From Pterobdella sp. o SKG-2022 (taxonomy: Eukaryota; Annelida; Clitellata; Hirudinida; Piscicolidae): 64,000 bases of DNA. The position numbers and the translations under genes are program-made. Of this stretch, positions 43,701-56,058 are shown in pieces. The stretch lies in contig OZ038326.1 in assembly GCA_964035795.1 (NCBI GenBank), forward strand, positions 2,638,916 to 2,702,915, in the 5' to 3' direction. The notes beneath the pieces were generated by a model, which was not told the DNA's origin, did not search any database, and saw nothing but the letters and a program-made list of their open reading frames with translations. How positions within the stretch are numbered: the stretch's first letter is position 1; the number at the start of each line of letters is the position of its first letter.

Positions 43701-46700
43701 ACTGTGGTAGTGGTGGTGAGAGCGGAAGGCGGAAGATCGGAAACAGTGATAACAAGGCAAAAAAACGGCGTTTCTTCACGATCGAGTGCTTTTGTAGTTT
43801 GAATAAGACCAGAATGAGGATGGATAGAAAAAAAATTAACAGAACGAAACTGAGGGGGGGTATGGTGGTAGTGGTGATGATGAGGAGACTCGTCGGAAAA
43901 TTTGTTTCTTTTGTTTTTATGGTGTTTTCCCATAATTCGGGGCTCTTGTTTTGCTTGATGTTTTTTTAAGTTGAGTTGATGATATAAGCTTGAGTTATTC
44001 TCGCTAAAAAGCGTACCTAAAACGGTATATTGATTTTTTATCAAAAACATTAATTTATAATTTTTATATGTTTCATCGGAAGAAGCCAAAAACTCTTTTT
44101 CGAGGTGATTTTCATAAAAAAGATTCGCATCAGATTTTTTAGAAAAAGCAATTTTCCCATTTAAAAAACTAATATTATGATATGATAAGTCGATATAGTT
44201 GCTTTTGAAGCCATCATAATCTTCGACTTCATCTCCATCACAAGCAAACACTCTGCCCACAGTTTGATTAGACGAATTGCTTTCTTGGACATGAAACACA
44301 TAACCCATATATTTTTCAGTATCTTTCCAATCATCATTATCTAAATTTTCATTATTTTCGGTTTCATTAAAATTCTTCTTGTTGTTTTTGTCAATAGTGT
44401 TTGTGTTGTAGGAAGGTAGTTTGGAGTCGGAAACAATAAAATGGAAAAAAGCATAACGCGTCAGATTACTGGTGTGTAAGAAGCGAGGAGGATTATCGTT
44501 AGTATTCAAGACTTGGATGTAGATGTCATGCTGGTTAGATAGAGATGTGGGAAAACCCGAGTCAGTGCATCTGCATGGAAATTTTAGTTTGAATCCTGAT
44601 TTGAACATTAATAATAAATAGAGGTTTATATATATATATAATAAAAAGCTTTTTTGAATGTTTTTAAAAGACATGTAAAAATGAATTGGTTTAATGAATT
44701 TTGTTACTTGAATTTTGTTGAAGTTGAATTCATTTTTTGTTAACTGTTACACATTCGTTTAAAAAAAATTCCAATAAAGAGTTTTTCTTTCGATACAAAT
44801 TATTTGCTTTAAAATATATTGAAAAGCGTACAAAGAAGAGATTTAAACATACCATCAATTAAACAATACTTGTATTTTACATAACATTTTTCAACCAATT
44901 TAAAAGCTCATTCAATAAAATATTTGAAATAAGCATGATTAAGACATGACGAATGATTTTAATGAATCCAAAGAATAGCTCTGTCAACATGCTAATGAAA
45001 ACACATTTGATAATTTGAAATTCATCATTACAAAGGTACTGTGAGGGTAGTAGCTACGGTATAGTACAACAGTAAAAAAGGTACCAAACTAAATTCTTCT
45101 CGCTTTATAGAGCATGACTTTCCAAGACGAGAATAAAAATGGCTAATTTTGAACTTTTCAACACTCCAACGATATTTTTTCTAAATTCTTAATGTTTTCG
45201 AAATTTTCAAAATCTAAAATTTAAATTATTTTTTTGAAAACTTTCAGCAAGCTACAGTCTAAAAGGTTTTCTTTGAATCTTGTTTTCAATTCCAATCAAA
45301 TAGTGCCGCGTCACTTGAACGGGTCGTTCATCTTTTATTCCAATGTAAGAACTTTTCAACTATTTTCACCGAGACTAACAGGTTTTTTATACTATTATAT
45401 TTCCCCTTTGCGGTGCTTCTTTTCATAACTAATGCCATTTGAAACAAGCTCTTGAAACTAAACTGTTGTCTTGAGGATAAGCTCTTGCATAATTAGAATG
45501 AAGATTTTGATTCCATGACTGAATTTTTTATAGAATAAATAAATTAAATGAAGCTCACAAAAAAATTTTATTGCAAATTTTCGAAAAAACTTTTGTTGTA
45601 AAAACAGCTAGATCTTGCAAAAAAAACTTTTCGCTATTTTAAAGCCCCAAAGCATTTTAAAATTTAATTAACTTTTTTGAAAAGTTAAGATGAATTAAAT
45701 TTCAAAATTGGTTAAAGAAGCTATTCAAATTTAATGAAGAAGAAAAGATTTTTCAAATTTCCTGCTACAATTATTGATGGTTTTTTGAATAAATGAACTG
45801 ACTAAAACAATTCGTCTTTCGGCTGTTGAGAATTCCGTTAGCAGGATTTCAACAGGTTTTGGAAATTGTTTTGAAGTTTTTCCTTCATTTAGATTTTGAT
45901 TATGATCACTGATTGGAAACAAGATGAATCACGCTTTTGTTTTTAGACGTTTTTTAATAAAAATTCATCTCATCAATAATATTTTCTATCAGTTGGAAAA
46001 ATTTGAACTTTCTTCATGCTAAATTATTTTTTATTTTTTTGAAGATTTAAAATTATAATTTTGGAGTTTTCAAAACCATGGCAGAATTTTAATGTGATTC
46101 AAATTTTTTATGCTCCACAAAATTTTATTTTTGACACAATGCAACTTCAGAAGGCTTTATTTAAATTCAATGAGGCAATAATGGTTTTATGGAAATAAAA
46201 TTACAAAAAATGTCTTATTAATAGCATGAAGCTAAAAATAACTGATATATATTTCAAAAATTGAAACCTGATAGAGACTTTGTAAGCTGAACAGACCTCC
46301 CTGTCAAGCACTGCAGTGCTCACTAGCTGGTATTGAGAAATGCTTGGTGTTTGACTTCGTAATGAAAGCGCAAACGGGGAAAAAGTAGCTTTCGATGGAA
46401 GAGAAATGAATGAATAAAAATCTGGGCATTTCTTCTTTGAATATTTGATGCACGACGGATAAAATTGATGCTTAAAGGGCGAAGACAAATAACTTGGCCG
46501 GGAACTCAGATTTACATTTTTGTACGAATGCGTATGCGTAGAAAATTTACTTTCATTAGTATTTGTTGTATTTTTTTCTTTGGAAACGAGGTAACAGTTG
46601 ACGGGACCGAAGTCTTGGTCTAAGGCGTGGACATGCGCCACAAAACTACCCACCGCCGAGTTCTCACTGATCGTGGCGAAAGAAAAATTGTTTTTTAAGT

Positions 46701-49700
46701 TATTATTATGCGTTTTTTCATTTAACGTGCTGATTCTTACAGTAGGAGCCTTATCGTTAGTGTCCACAACGTTTATTATTAATGAAGTATCTACCACGTT
46801 GGATGTGGTCCCACTGTCTCTAGCGGTGATTGAGAGATGATAGATGGGCTTCAACTCATAGTCAATTGTTCCCACCACTACCACATTACCACTGTATTCA
46901 TCAATGGCAAAGACATTGCCGTAATTTTTTATTGTTTGCTCAGAAAAGTTGTATTTGATTAATGCATTAGATTCGATGTCAAGATCTGTGGCATGCACCG
47001 TAACGACTGTACTGCCAGTCGGGCAGTGCTCTATGACATTGGCTTTGTATTGAGAAAACTCAAAGACAGGGCTGTTATCGTTAGCATCTAAAAGAGAAAC
47101 TAAGAGAAGGATGGCGGCTGAATTCGGAGGAAGACCTTTGTCATAAGATAGTAAAACCATCATATAAAAATCGCATCTTTCTCTGTCCAAAGGTTTCATA
47201 ACTTTCAAAAAAGGCTCAAAATTGTGCAATTTTGTTTCATTAACTTGCAAAAAAAAGTCGTGATGAGGGGCTGGACAGTTTTTATTTGTTTTATATGCAG
47301 TTTCCTCCATTAAATCTTCCAGTGCTTTGCTTATTTTCTTATCAATAAAACACAGGCCATAATCTGCGATGTTGAAGGAAGGACCATCAGCGTCAACAGC
47401 TTGAGGCAGAGAGTGTATTGATCCCACAGAAACTGTTTCACTTATGTCAACTCTTACGATTTTTTCAATAGAAACACCATCCAAAACCCGAATTTGTTTC
47501 TCGTTGTATAACGAGTTGGAACTTAACAAAGTATGTATGCTAGTAAAAGTTTTTTTAGTTTTGAATTCAATGGGATCATGGGCTTTCAGAAATGTTGGTG
47601 CATTATCGTTTACATCTTCTATATGCACTATGATGCGGATCATTTTGAAATAGCGAGGTGGTTTAATCGTGACGTCAAGGTTTATTTTGCATCGCATTAC
47701 TTCTTTACAAAATCCGAATCTTTCTCGATCCATCAGACCAACAGTATAAATTACCCCGCCTTTCTCATTTATCCGAAAGGGAAAATAATAGTCTAGCCTA
47801 TTATCAGCCTTATTAGCTTTATTTTTCTCCGTATTTTCATGATTTGCTTTTGTGGTATCAACCTCATTAGATTCATTAAAAATATATTGGGAGCTGGTTT
47901 TGTTCTGGAAAAGATTTTTTCCGAAACTAATTTTTTTACCATCACTATTTGATGAATGTATTTTGGTTTTTAATATTTTTTTATAGTAGCCTGAAGCTGT
48001 TTCCGTAAATTCGAAACGTAAAACTTGAATGACTTTCGATTTGTATGCTTTTTTAAGACCAGAAATATAGGCTACATTGACTACCTTTGTGTTGTTTGCC
48101 ACTCCTTCCTTTAATTTCACCTCATAAACTGAATCTTGAACTTTTTTTTGCTCGTTTTTTTTCACTGATCTTTCATAACGCTTATGAATTCTTGAAGACT
48201 TTTTAGTCTTTTTTAAATTGGTTTTGCTGTCAGTTATAATTACCCTATATGACTCAGCGTCTCCGGTTTTTATGGTGCCGATATTGTTTTCGTTATTGCT
48301 TTCATTGACCGTTATTGATTTTGGGTTATGAAAACAAGCATCGATGGTTTTATTGCAACAAAGATCTTTTAAATTTGGAACTTTAGTTTGAATTATTTTA
48401 ATAAATTTAGACAATGCAGTGCGAAAGATAGGTGCGGAGATGTTTTGTTTTATGAGAGCAAAGCAGTTGATCCGTAAAAAAGTTTGGTTCTTTATGTTAT
48501 TACTTGTAACATTCGTAACATAAACACTAGCTGAGTCATTTGGGGGTTCTTTCAATGAATAGTTATAGCGACTTTTTTCATCGTATGTTTTATACCGATA
48601 ATTGATATCTCTAAACGCGATCTTTATTAGGTTTTTGATAATAAATAATCGTTTGTTATTAATGATAAATGAAGGTTTTATGAATGACACAATAGAAGGA
48701 AAAAAAATTTCAGAAAAACTTTTAATTCCGGTAGATGGTGTAGGGAATTGTTGATGAAATTTCTTGTCTTGTGTGCCGTAAGTTGTGATGTTATCTCGGT
48801 TGTTTATATCAGTGTGCAATTTTCTTTTAAAATACTTCTGGCCTATTTCAATGTAATCATTCTTTGGAGAAATTTTATTTGCTTTTTTACGTACTACCTT
48901 GCTCAGTGTATGAAAAGGAAGCCAAAGATTTGTTGTTACGTTATAATTTTTTACTTTTCGTCCAAAATGAATGCTTTTCTCGCGTTCTGCCTTTGTTCTT
49001 TTTTTGAAAAAATTAAATTTCAAAAGATCGTATATTTTTGTTTCATTTTTCTTTTTTGTATTTTTTGATGACAGTACTTCATAATCTTTGAATGCTTTTT
49101 TAGGTTTAATGAAAATGTTATCATAATCAGTACATGCAATGTTACCATTTAAAAGAGAGGGACAATCAATATAAATATATTCCTTGCATAATACCCGGGA
49201 AAATGATACAAAAAAGCTATTGATGGAGGGTTTATGAGTGCGGGTAGAATTGATGTGTAACTGTTTCCCCCTGTTTAGATTAGTATCTCGGACGTTGCAG
49301 CCCGATTGATGGTTTTGAGTACGATGTACGGTGTTTCTCGAACCGGCTTTTTTTGTTACCACAAAGGCAAGCAAAAATAAAGAAATGGATTTTTTCTGAT
49401 TAAAATCGCTATTTTTATGATTCGCTTTCAAGATTTCTCGGTAGTTGGTTACTTTTTGTGTTCCACTTATTTTTATGACGATTCTAAAATTTTTGCCCAC
49501 TTTGTTGGTTTGTGTGTCAGGGTCGTTGGCTTTAATAGACCCGTAAATATCATTGATTAATTCTGTTAAATTTTCATATTCCACAAACTTTTTGTAGTTT
49601 TTGTTTTTTTGTAGCTTTTTGGGTGTTTTATAAAGAAGAAATTCAAGTATTTTGCTAATAACTTCATAATCCCGCATAAAATTTCTTTTGAGATCTTCGA

Positions 49701-50598
49701 ATAATTTTTCCACTTCAAAAGCGGCGCTTATTTTTTTAATTATGTGAGGATCACAAAAGAAAAATCTTCGAAATAATTTTTTGAGATAATAAACATAAAA
49801 AGAAGCATTTTTAATTGAATTATGAGCCTTAAACCCATTTGAATAGTGCCTCCTTGAACTTTTCTTTTGAAAAAGTAACAAAAAACAATTAAAAATATGC
49901 TTGGAATAGCTCAATTTTTCAGATGATAAAAAAAAAACATAATTTTTTTGCGATTTTTCACTAATTAGTACAACAATTGGTTGAGTGATTAAAGCGCAGC
50001 ACGATGAGAAAGAGATGCACATGGACCCCTTGTGAAAACCTAAGAGGTTTATAATGACGAAAAGCTTAACGGGCCTTGTAAAAGATTTTTTTGAAAAACA
50101 ATTTTTTTTTTGGTTCAGTTTGTTATTCGTGTTGCTTTTTAATGTTTTGAGATCCTTGTGTTTTCCTAGGTCAACTTTTGGAGGTTTTTGGTTTGTTTGA
50201 ATGCGAAAAATCTCAGTAGTACTTGAAGTCGTCTTTTTAATATTTGTTTCTGCACTTTTCGTTATAATTTGTTGTAAAATAGTAGTGTTAACTTTAGGAA
50301 AAAAAGCATGAAGCATCGAAGTTCTTGTAGCAAATTTATTGTAGGAAGCAGTTTTCAAAAAAACAAAAGATGCGTTAGGAAAGAAAGTGGTAAAAAAAAG
50401 GTCAGATGAGAAATTAGAAAAAGGTTGTATATGAGTGTTAATGGTGGTGCTTTGACTACTCTTATTGCTACTGGCCGATGCCTTTTTGACCATTAATGAA
50501 CCTTCATTATTTCCAATTTCAGTTTTCGCCATACACCTCCGAGCAGAGAGTGTGTAAAAAAATACACAAAAAAGCTTTGAAACCGATAAGACTTTCAT
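33423..50598 (-). CDS. Delta-type protocadherin with a large N-terminal region
   Basis: A calcium-dependent adhesion receptor of the plasma membrane. Four exons with agreeing phases (46268-50598, 43273-44570, 36564-37744, 33423-34703) give about 2696 residues. In order: a putative signal peptide (LFCVFFYTL core), about 800 Lys/Asn/Ser-rich residues, R-Y-E-R at about 806-809, seven cadherin repeats, one membrane segment and a cytoplasmic tail. The repeats end in DVNDNAPTF, DANDNSPVF, DTNDKAPTV, NTNDNPPRF, DINDHHPVF, DHNDNAPLF and DSSTPLFF. Repeat ends of the D-x-N-D-N-x-P type and LDRE motifs mark calcium-binding cadherin repeats. Seven repeats in long exons fit delta-protocadherins; the family has no such N-terminal extension that I know of. 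An exact orthologue cannot be named. Confidence 0.88.
34704..36563 (-). other. Protocadherin intron 3 (with a SINE)
   Basis: AT-rich intron without coding potential that I can see. It contains a short SINE copy at 35632-35745. If exon 3 is used as a terminal exon, the right-hand end of this stretch is 3' untranslated region. Confidence 0.6.
35632..35745 (+). mobile_element. tRNA-derived SINE, internally deleted copy
   Basis: Starts with a tRNA-like head including TAGCTCAGCTGGTAGAGC (A box), then jumps to CAGTGTGTTTTCGC and AAATTTGTAGCA, and ends GGAAAAGCGCTTTCTAAATA CCGCATTACAT. Compared with the copy at 42248-42428 it lacks about 70 bases including the B box of the internal RNA polymerase III promoter. 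Confidence 0.85.
36564..37744 (-). CDS. Protocadherin exon 3: end of EC6, EC7, membrane segment, juxtamembrane tail
   Basis: Begins in phase with STLVTVYVEDHNDNAPLF (end of EC6). EC7 ends with AQDYGSPPLQTTVSIFIEV. A hydrophobic segment of about 28 residues (GVMLLMILMASFFTVLCCLL and following) is followed by KKRKQRKKPR, a classic stop-transfer pattern placing the C-terminus in the cytoplasm. The frame stays open to a TAA at 36527-36525, but a good donor (GTACGT) at 36563 would join exon 4 in phase. Two alternative tails are therefore possible. Confidence 0.9.
37745..43272 (-). other. Protocadherin intron 2 (5.5 kb)
   Basis: Large AT-rich intron between exons encoding the two parts of EC6. It contains a SINE at 42248-42428. 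A somewhat more GC-rich patch near 40310-40400 resembles nothing I can name. Confidence 0.7.
42248..42428 (+). mobile_element. tRNA-derived SINE, complete-looking copy
   Basis: The tRNA-like head has an A box (TAGCTCAATGGTTGAGC) and a B box (GGGTTTGATCCC, 42299-42310), spaced as in a tRNA gene. The body has CAGTGTGTTTTCGCTACATT and AAATTTGTAGCATGCGCTTT. The tail AAAGCGCTTTATAAATACC followed by short ATTAC repeats resembles 3' ends of L2/CR1 LINEs, which suggests that such a LINE mobilises it. The tail differs from that of the LINE at 12-20 kb, so another partner is likely. It lies antisense within protocadherin intron 2. Confidence 0.88.
43273..44570 (-). CDS. Protocadherin exon 2: end of EC4, EC5, EC6 (part)
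   Basis: A 1298-nt exon that enters in phase to give RCTDSGFPTSLS and completes EC4 (NTNDNPPRF). EC5 carries a long insertion of Asn/Asp/His-rich residues, then LDREETPFFCLVITVSD and DINDHHPVF. EC6 has SVSENQPPNTHVAFVSAFDA and LDRELHPVYNLTIMAQDAG. The exon ends in phase 1 (donor GTATTA). EC5 is clearly longer than the usual 110 residues. Confidence 0.92.
44571..46267 (-). other. Protocadherin intron 1 (1.7 kb)
   Basis: Separates the two parts of EC4. AT-rich; no mobile element or gene recognised. Confidence 0.75.
46268..50598 (-). CDS. Protocadherin exon 1: signal peptide, pro-like region, EC1 to EC4 (part)
   Basis: A 4331-nt coding exon. The ATG at 50598 opens MKVLSVSKLFCVFFYTLSA, a plausible signal peptide. 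Residues of about 25-805 match no domain I know and are Lys/Asn/Phe/Ser-rich with scattered cysteines. EC1 starts near residue 820 (VYEVKLKEGVANNTK) and contains FRINEKGGVIYTVGLMDRE and PPRYFKMIRIIVHIEDVNDN, typical of protocadherin EC1. EC2 and EC3 follow, and the exon stops inside EC4 at AYKVSI plus two bases (donor GTTTCA). Confidence 0.9.
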
Positions 50599-53500
50599 TT
50601 TCTTTTTGAAGCTTTACATTTCCACAAATTTTTTCTGTTATTTCGTGCTGTTCAGCATAAAATTTGAGTTTCAATAAAAAAAGTTCATCTTAAAACTTAA
50701 ATAACGTCTTTCATAGCATAGTTCACTATTATTTCGCTAAGCAGAGTGAAACTCAAATGTACATTGGGTAAGTAGGCTTCTAAGCAGTGTGGAATTTTCC
50801 TTAGTTTGATAAAACCGTATTGTTTTGCAACATTTGTTTGTTTTATAGAAGGGTTGGAAGGCGAGTAATTTTGCAGCAACTTTGAAGCTTTGAATGGAGA
50901 AAATAGAAAATGCCATTGTTTTTGTCAAGTCGGTCGTTTATATGTTCAAATTAAATTTTTCTTCATAGCTTCATTAAATTCTAACCTGGAAAGCTGTTTT
51001 GGTGCAAAACTTTCACAATAAATCGATTTCAAATATTTCAAAGTATTTTTTCTTTCTGAGTCTGAAATTATAGATCAAAGACATAAAGCTAATAACCAGT
51101 GAAAGCAATAAACTCCACTAATTCTACTAACTCTAGATTGAAAAACAATGCACAAAACTGGAAAAAATTAATTTATTTGTAAAACGATGAATAAAAAAGG
51201 CTTGAACCAGTTCCAAGTTTAAAAATGGCGATCTCTAGCACATAATATTCTCTGGCGATTCATCAAAGAGATGGCTTTTAGTGGCTGGTTTTGAGTTTTA
51301 TTTTTAGTGTGTATTTTTCAAAAAATATACATCTTATCATAGTGAATAAATACATTATATGGATTTAATTATTTTTTGATTTCAATTGCATCAAGCTAAG
51401 TTTTTGTATTGACATGGGAAGCTTTGAAACTTGTAGTATCAAAATGATATTGTTATTGAAAATAATATTATTAATAGCGAATAAAGTGAATAAATGAGAT
51501 ACAGCTATATTTATTTTTATTATGTAGTTTTATTATTGAAGATAATTGTTGTTATATCTAAAAATCATCGAAACCCGTCATACTAATCTCTCTTTTTTAT
51601 CCTTTTAATTATTTAATTAACATAAGTATTTTTTAATCCCTTTTTATCACCCTATTTTTTATCTCGGTAGAATAATAAAAAAATAATTCCTTAAACTGCT
51701 TTCGACAAAAATTTTAAGGTTTATGTCTTGGAATCGACAATTTTGAAAGCTTTTTTGTCACTTACATTTTGTAGAGATTATTTCAAAATTTTTTTTCATA
51801 TTTCTAGTTTGGATAATCAAATCCAAAATTGACATTGGGTTTTTTCATAGTTTTTTTATGGAAACTTTATCAAAAATACTTTTCTTCATTATGTTGTTCA
51901 AAACAATTTTGACACTTCGCCTTTCTTTTCATTTATTTTCGACAAGAGACTAGAAAAACTTGTTGGAACAATAAATATAATTTAAAGAGAATAATAAAAT
52001 AAATTTAAATTATTTACGAGAAATTTGAATATGAATAAAATGCGAAATGTAATAAATTTCCAAAAAAACTATTTGAAAAGATAAGCAGAACCAGTACAAA
52101 AAAATGAATATTTTAAGAAACTCTCCAGAAAAGCTACAAAAACTGCTAAAAATGCTTATGAGATGTAAAAAATCATCAAGTCTAATAAATTAATAAGAAA
52201 GCAAATTGACAAACTTCAAAAGCTTAATTGGCTTCATTGAGTCGCCAGAGACATCTAGTAACTAAACTAATAATATAAATCCTCTCAGAAGACCGTCTCA
52301 TGCCACAAAAAACAACAAAACTTTGTCTTATTAATACTACTTGGAGTAAGTGGGTCAATAGAATTTCAGCTCTTAGTAGTTTGGTAGCTTATAAGCATAA
52401 GATGCTACCGATCAATAGTCATGAGAATCTTTCTCAATAGTGGTCATTCACTGTGCTTTATGTCTTTTTCCTCCAGAGTTCACCCGATCGGGCTATTTGC
52501 TTTTAGCATTTAATTAAATTATTCATAACCTTGATTTTATCATTCTCGTTGTTCCATATTTATTTTGAAACATATCTCAAAAATAAATCATTCATGAAGT
52601 TAAAATAGCACAACCGTCGAAATAAAACTTCAAATTCTTGCACGAAACACTGCTAGATATTAATAATGCCGTTTCCAATAAAAATGACGTTACATAATTG
52701 ATGCTATGTCAAAAAAGGAATTGAATCTATGTGATTCATGCCACTATAAATTTTTAAAAATGCTGATTTAGGTTGTTTTTGAACATAAAAATGAAGTTTA
52801 TGATATAATTTTAAAAATGTTTCACTATTTAAAAAAACTAATAAATTATCGGTGTTGAAAAGTTTTTTTGCTAACAAAATAGACCAGAAAGACGTTGAAT
52901 ACTATAACTATAGGAAATGGATTTGTGAACAAACTTTGTGGCTTTTCGTTATAAATTGAATTAAACTTTAATTCATTTTTGAATGAATCTTGAATTGTTT
53001 TTGTTTCTGGGTGTTACTAAAAGCCGTTAATCACAAAAGCTCTGAACTAAAATCGATTCTGCTGTCTTGGGATTAGTCGTTTAAAAGTTTTTCAATTTGT
53101 TTCACGATTCAATAAAACTTACGCTTAAATGTTTGATCGAAAGTCATTTTTCACTTGTCAAACAATACTTGATTATAAGTTTTGTTAGTGTAAAATTGTA
53201 GATTTCAGAAATACTGAATAAAAAAATAGAACAATTAAATAATTGCTTTCCATTTGAAGGACGCTCAAAAAATTAAATTTCATCTTTAACTAAAACATTT
53301 TTCTGGACTTTGCTGAACAAATAAAAATACCAAATAAACTTTTTTCTACATTGGAAGAACAATTAAGAAAACAATAGCGCATTATTCGAATGTTTTTGAT
53401 GCAAATTTAACAATTCTGACGTGCGCAGTTCAGACGTGGCTTGATGAAATACTTATTTAATTATCGAAAACTTATTCGCACACATAGCTCTGATTTTTGC

Positions 53501-55001
53501 TGCGATATTGCAACATAGATGCATCTTCAAGCGGTTAATTCTGCGTCATATAAAATGACCATATAGTACTTGGATTATACGCCAGGTCCTTCATAAGGAT
53601 GTCTAACGCAGTAGGTTTTGAACTGATTATTCGAAATATCTTCTTTCGATAATACCACTTTTGCAGTGTAGTTGCTTTTCTATTAATTTTTTAAGCTCTT
53701 ACTTACGACCGCACCAAATTGCTTTTGAATCAGAACTTTTGGGATAGTTGTTACGCTCTGTAAGGAATAAACGTGTATTGATGTTTTTAACGAAGAAATT
53801 TTAAATTCTGAATGAAGTTTAAAAATTTTCAACTCAAAATATTTTGCATCTAGAATGGATAACAAAAAGTGTGATTGCATATTTTATGAAGAAGTTTCAA
53901 TAAAAAAATCAATCCTTAACTTGCTTCAAGTTTAAAGTTACATTGTGAAGACTTAATGGGAATTCATATTTTTTGAGTGCAAATGTTAAAAGACGATTTG
54001 CCGGTTCAAAATTTTCATTTTTTAATGTTAAATCTCATAATTTGAAATAAATGAAAACTAAAAATACATGAAGTGAAAAACTCGAATTTGTATAGCGCAT
54101 AAAAACTGAATCGCAGACAAAACTAACGGCTGATTACAACGGGTTTGATAAGTTTTGAAAATTATTTAATGAAAAAAAAGCTTTAATATGGTTTTTATTA
54201 CCATGAAAAAAAACCTAGATTATTGGATATGTTATCATTTTTTGGAGCATTGTTGAAGAAATTAAATGGTGCCAATTTGGGCATCACAGTAAAAGAGAGC
54301 TTTTCAAAAAAGTTTACATTCATTCATTAAATTTCCACCTTGTTGAAAATGATATTCAAACTGCAAATTCAAAAATTTAGAAAAAAAAATAATATAATTT
54401 TCATTCAAGATTTTAATAAAATTTTGACGAGAACTGAGCATTTTCCAGTCAATTGCCTAAACTTAAAGCAAGTTTAAAGATAAAAAAACACAATTTCTTA
54501 AAAAAATGTTTGAAAGAAATAAAAAAGGGAATTTATGAATTATTTTGCGAGTAACGCATGCTAATTCCAACCTGCTGTATATATACTAGGGTTGCAACAT
54601 AAGATGTATGCAGATTCTCGGTTAAAAGTCATCAAAATCATATTTCTTTGGTTCTTATCGGGTTTTTCATTGTTTTCATAACTTTTTTCCAAATCAATTG
54701 AAAAATATTTTAAGTAATACATTTTGTCATCTTATCTTTTCAGTTGACTTTAATATATGTTTTCAACGAATAATAATGAGTATTTGCAAATTCGAATATT
54801 CTCCAATAGAAGGTCAAGCAATCAGTTGCTTCAACTCTTTGTTGCCACCTAGAATCTTTGTTTCTTTTTTTTTGCTCGAAAACTTCATGTATATTACTTA
54901 GGCTCCCTTGCATGTCAGCTTATTCTGTGTAACTCAACCGCTTGACAATTTATTTGAAAGTGGCAGGTTGAGTCTCATGTCAAAAATATAGTTAACATTT
55001 T

Positions 55002-55060
55002 TTCTACAATGTCTTCGCTTTGAATTAAACTTGTAACAAGCGCTTTGGGTGACATGAAAG
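55002..55060 (+). mobile_element. Old SINE fragment (body region)
   Basis: TTCTACAATGTCTTCGCTTT, then ATTAAACTTGTAACAAGCGC, aligns with the body of the SINE at 42248-42428 (TTCCACAGTGTGTTTTCGCT, then ATTAAATTTGTAGCATGCGC). The tRNA-like head and the tail are not recognisable. This would be a third, older member of the family in this window. Confidence 0.55.
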
Positions 55061-55983
55061 AAAGCATTGTATGTTTTCACTGCGATCTCAGGCACGGCGA
55101 CCTCTAGACTATTTCTTATTTATTGGGCAGATACTCGCACTGCTTAAACCTTCACACACTGATTCCTAACTGCTACAGTCTTTACGAGCTCGTTTGTGAA
55201 TCATTATTTTCTCGCCAAAACACACGCTTCTAGAACTATGTCCTGCTCAGCCAGTGTCCATCACTGTCACTGTGAAACTTTCTAGAAAACATCTCAAAAC
55301 TTTTATTGACCATAGCTTTGATCGACATGAATTTTAAAATATTGAGGACTTTTGCATTTAAAATTGTTCTTTAAGTTTTTCTATAAAACACATATTTTAT
55401 CAATATATTCATATTTATTTCTTTTAAAAAAAGCATTCAAAAATTTTGTGTTTAAGATTTAAAAATTTTTGTGAATCAAATTTATAGGCTTTTCTTTGTA
55501 ACAATAACTTTTTTTCAAATGGATCTTTTAAAATCTTTGAATTCTCTGTTTAAAAAAACTTTTGAATAATTGAAGATACATTTAAGAAATCAAAAGAGTA
55601 CATTTAAAAGAATTTTATATTATCAATCAGATCATAGGTAGAGACCTTCAAGGGTATTTCTTATTAGAAGCTTGCTTCTAAACATGCGAAACATAACAAC
55701 CATGCAAGCCTTATCTCTTTTTCTCATAAAACATTACCTCAACTATTCGTTTTATAGATTAAGTTTTTGTCTCTACTTTTAACGATTGTAGTTTTTAGAC
55801 ATTTCTTTTTAGACAGTAATGTGATACAAGTTTTGATTTCTGTTTCTCCCGGACTCTCAAACTGTTAAATTGTTCAACATTTCATCTATTTTTAATTTTT
55901 CAATTCCCATACAGTGTTTTGTATCAAAATGAAGCAATGAACATCGTAGTTTAAACGCCATTTTGAAAATTTTTCCGTTAGAA

Positions 55984-55986
<3 letters not shown>

Positions 55987-56052
<66 letters not shown>
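55987..56052. repeat. (AT)n microsatellite
   Basis: A pure AT dinucleotide run of about 66 bp. Confidence 0.97.
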
Positions 56053-56058
<6 letters not shown>

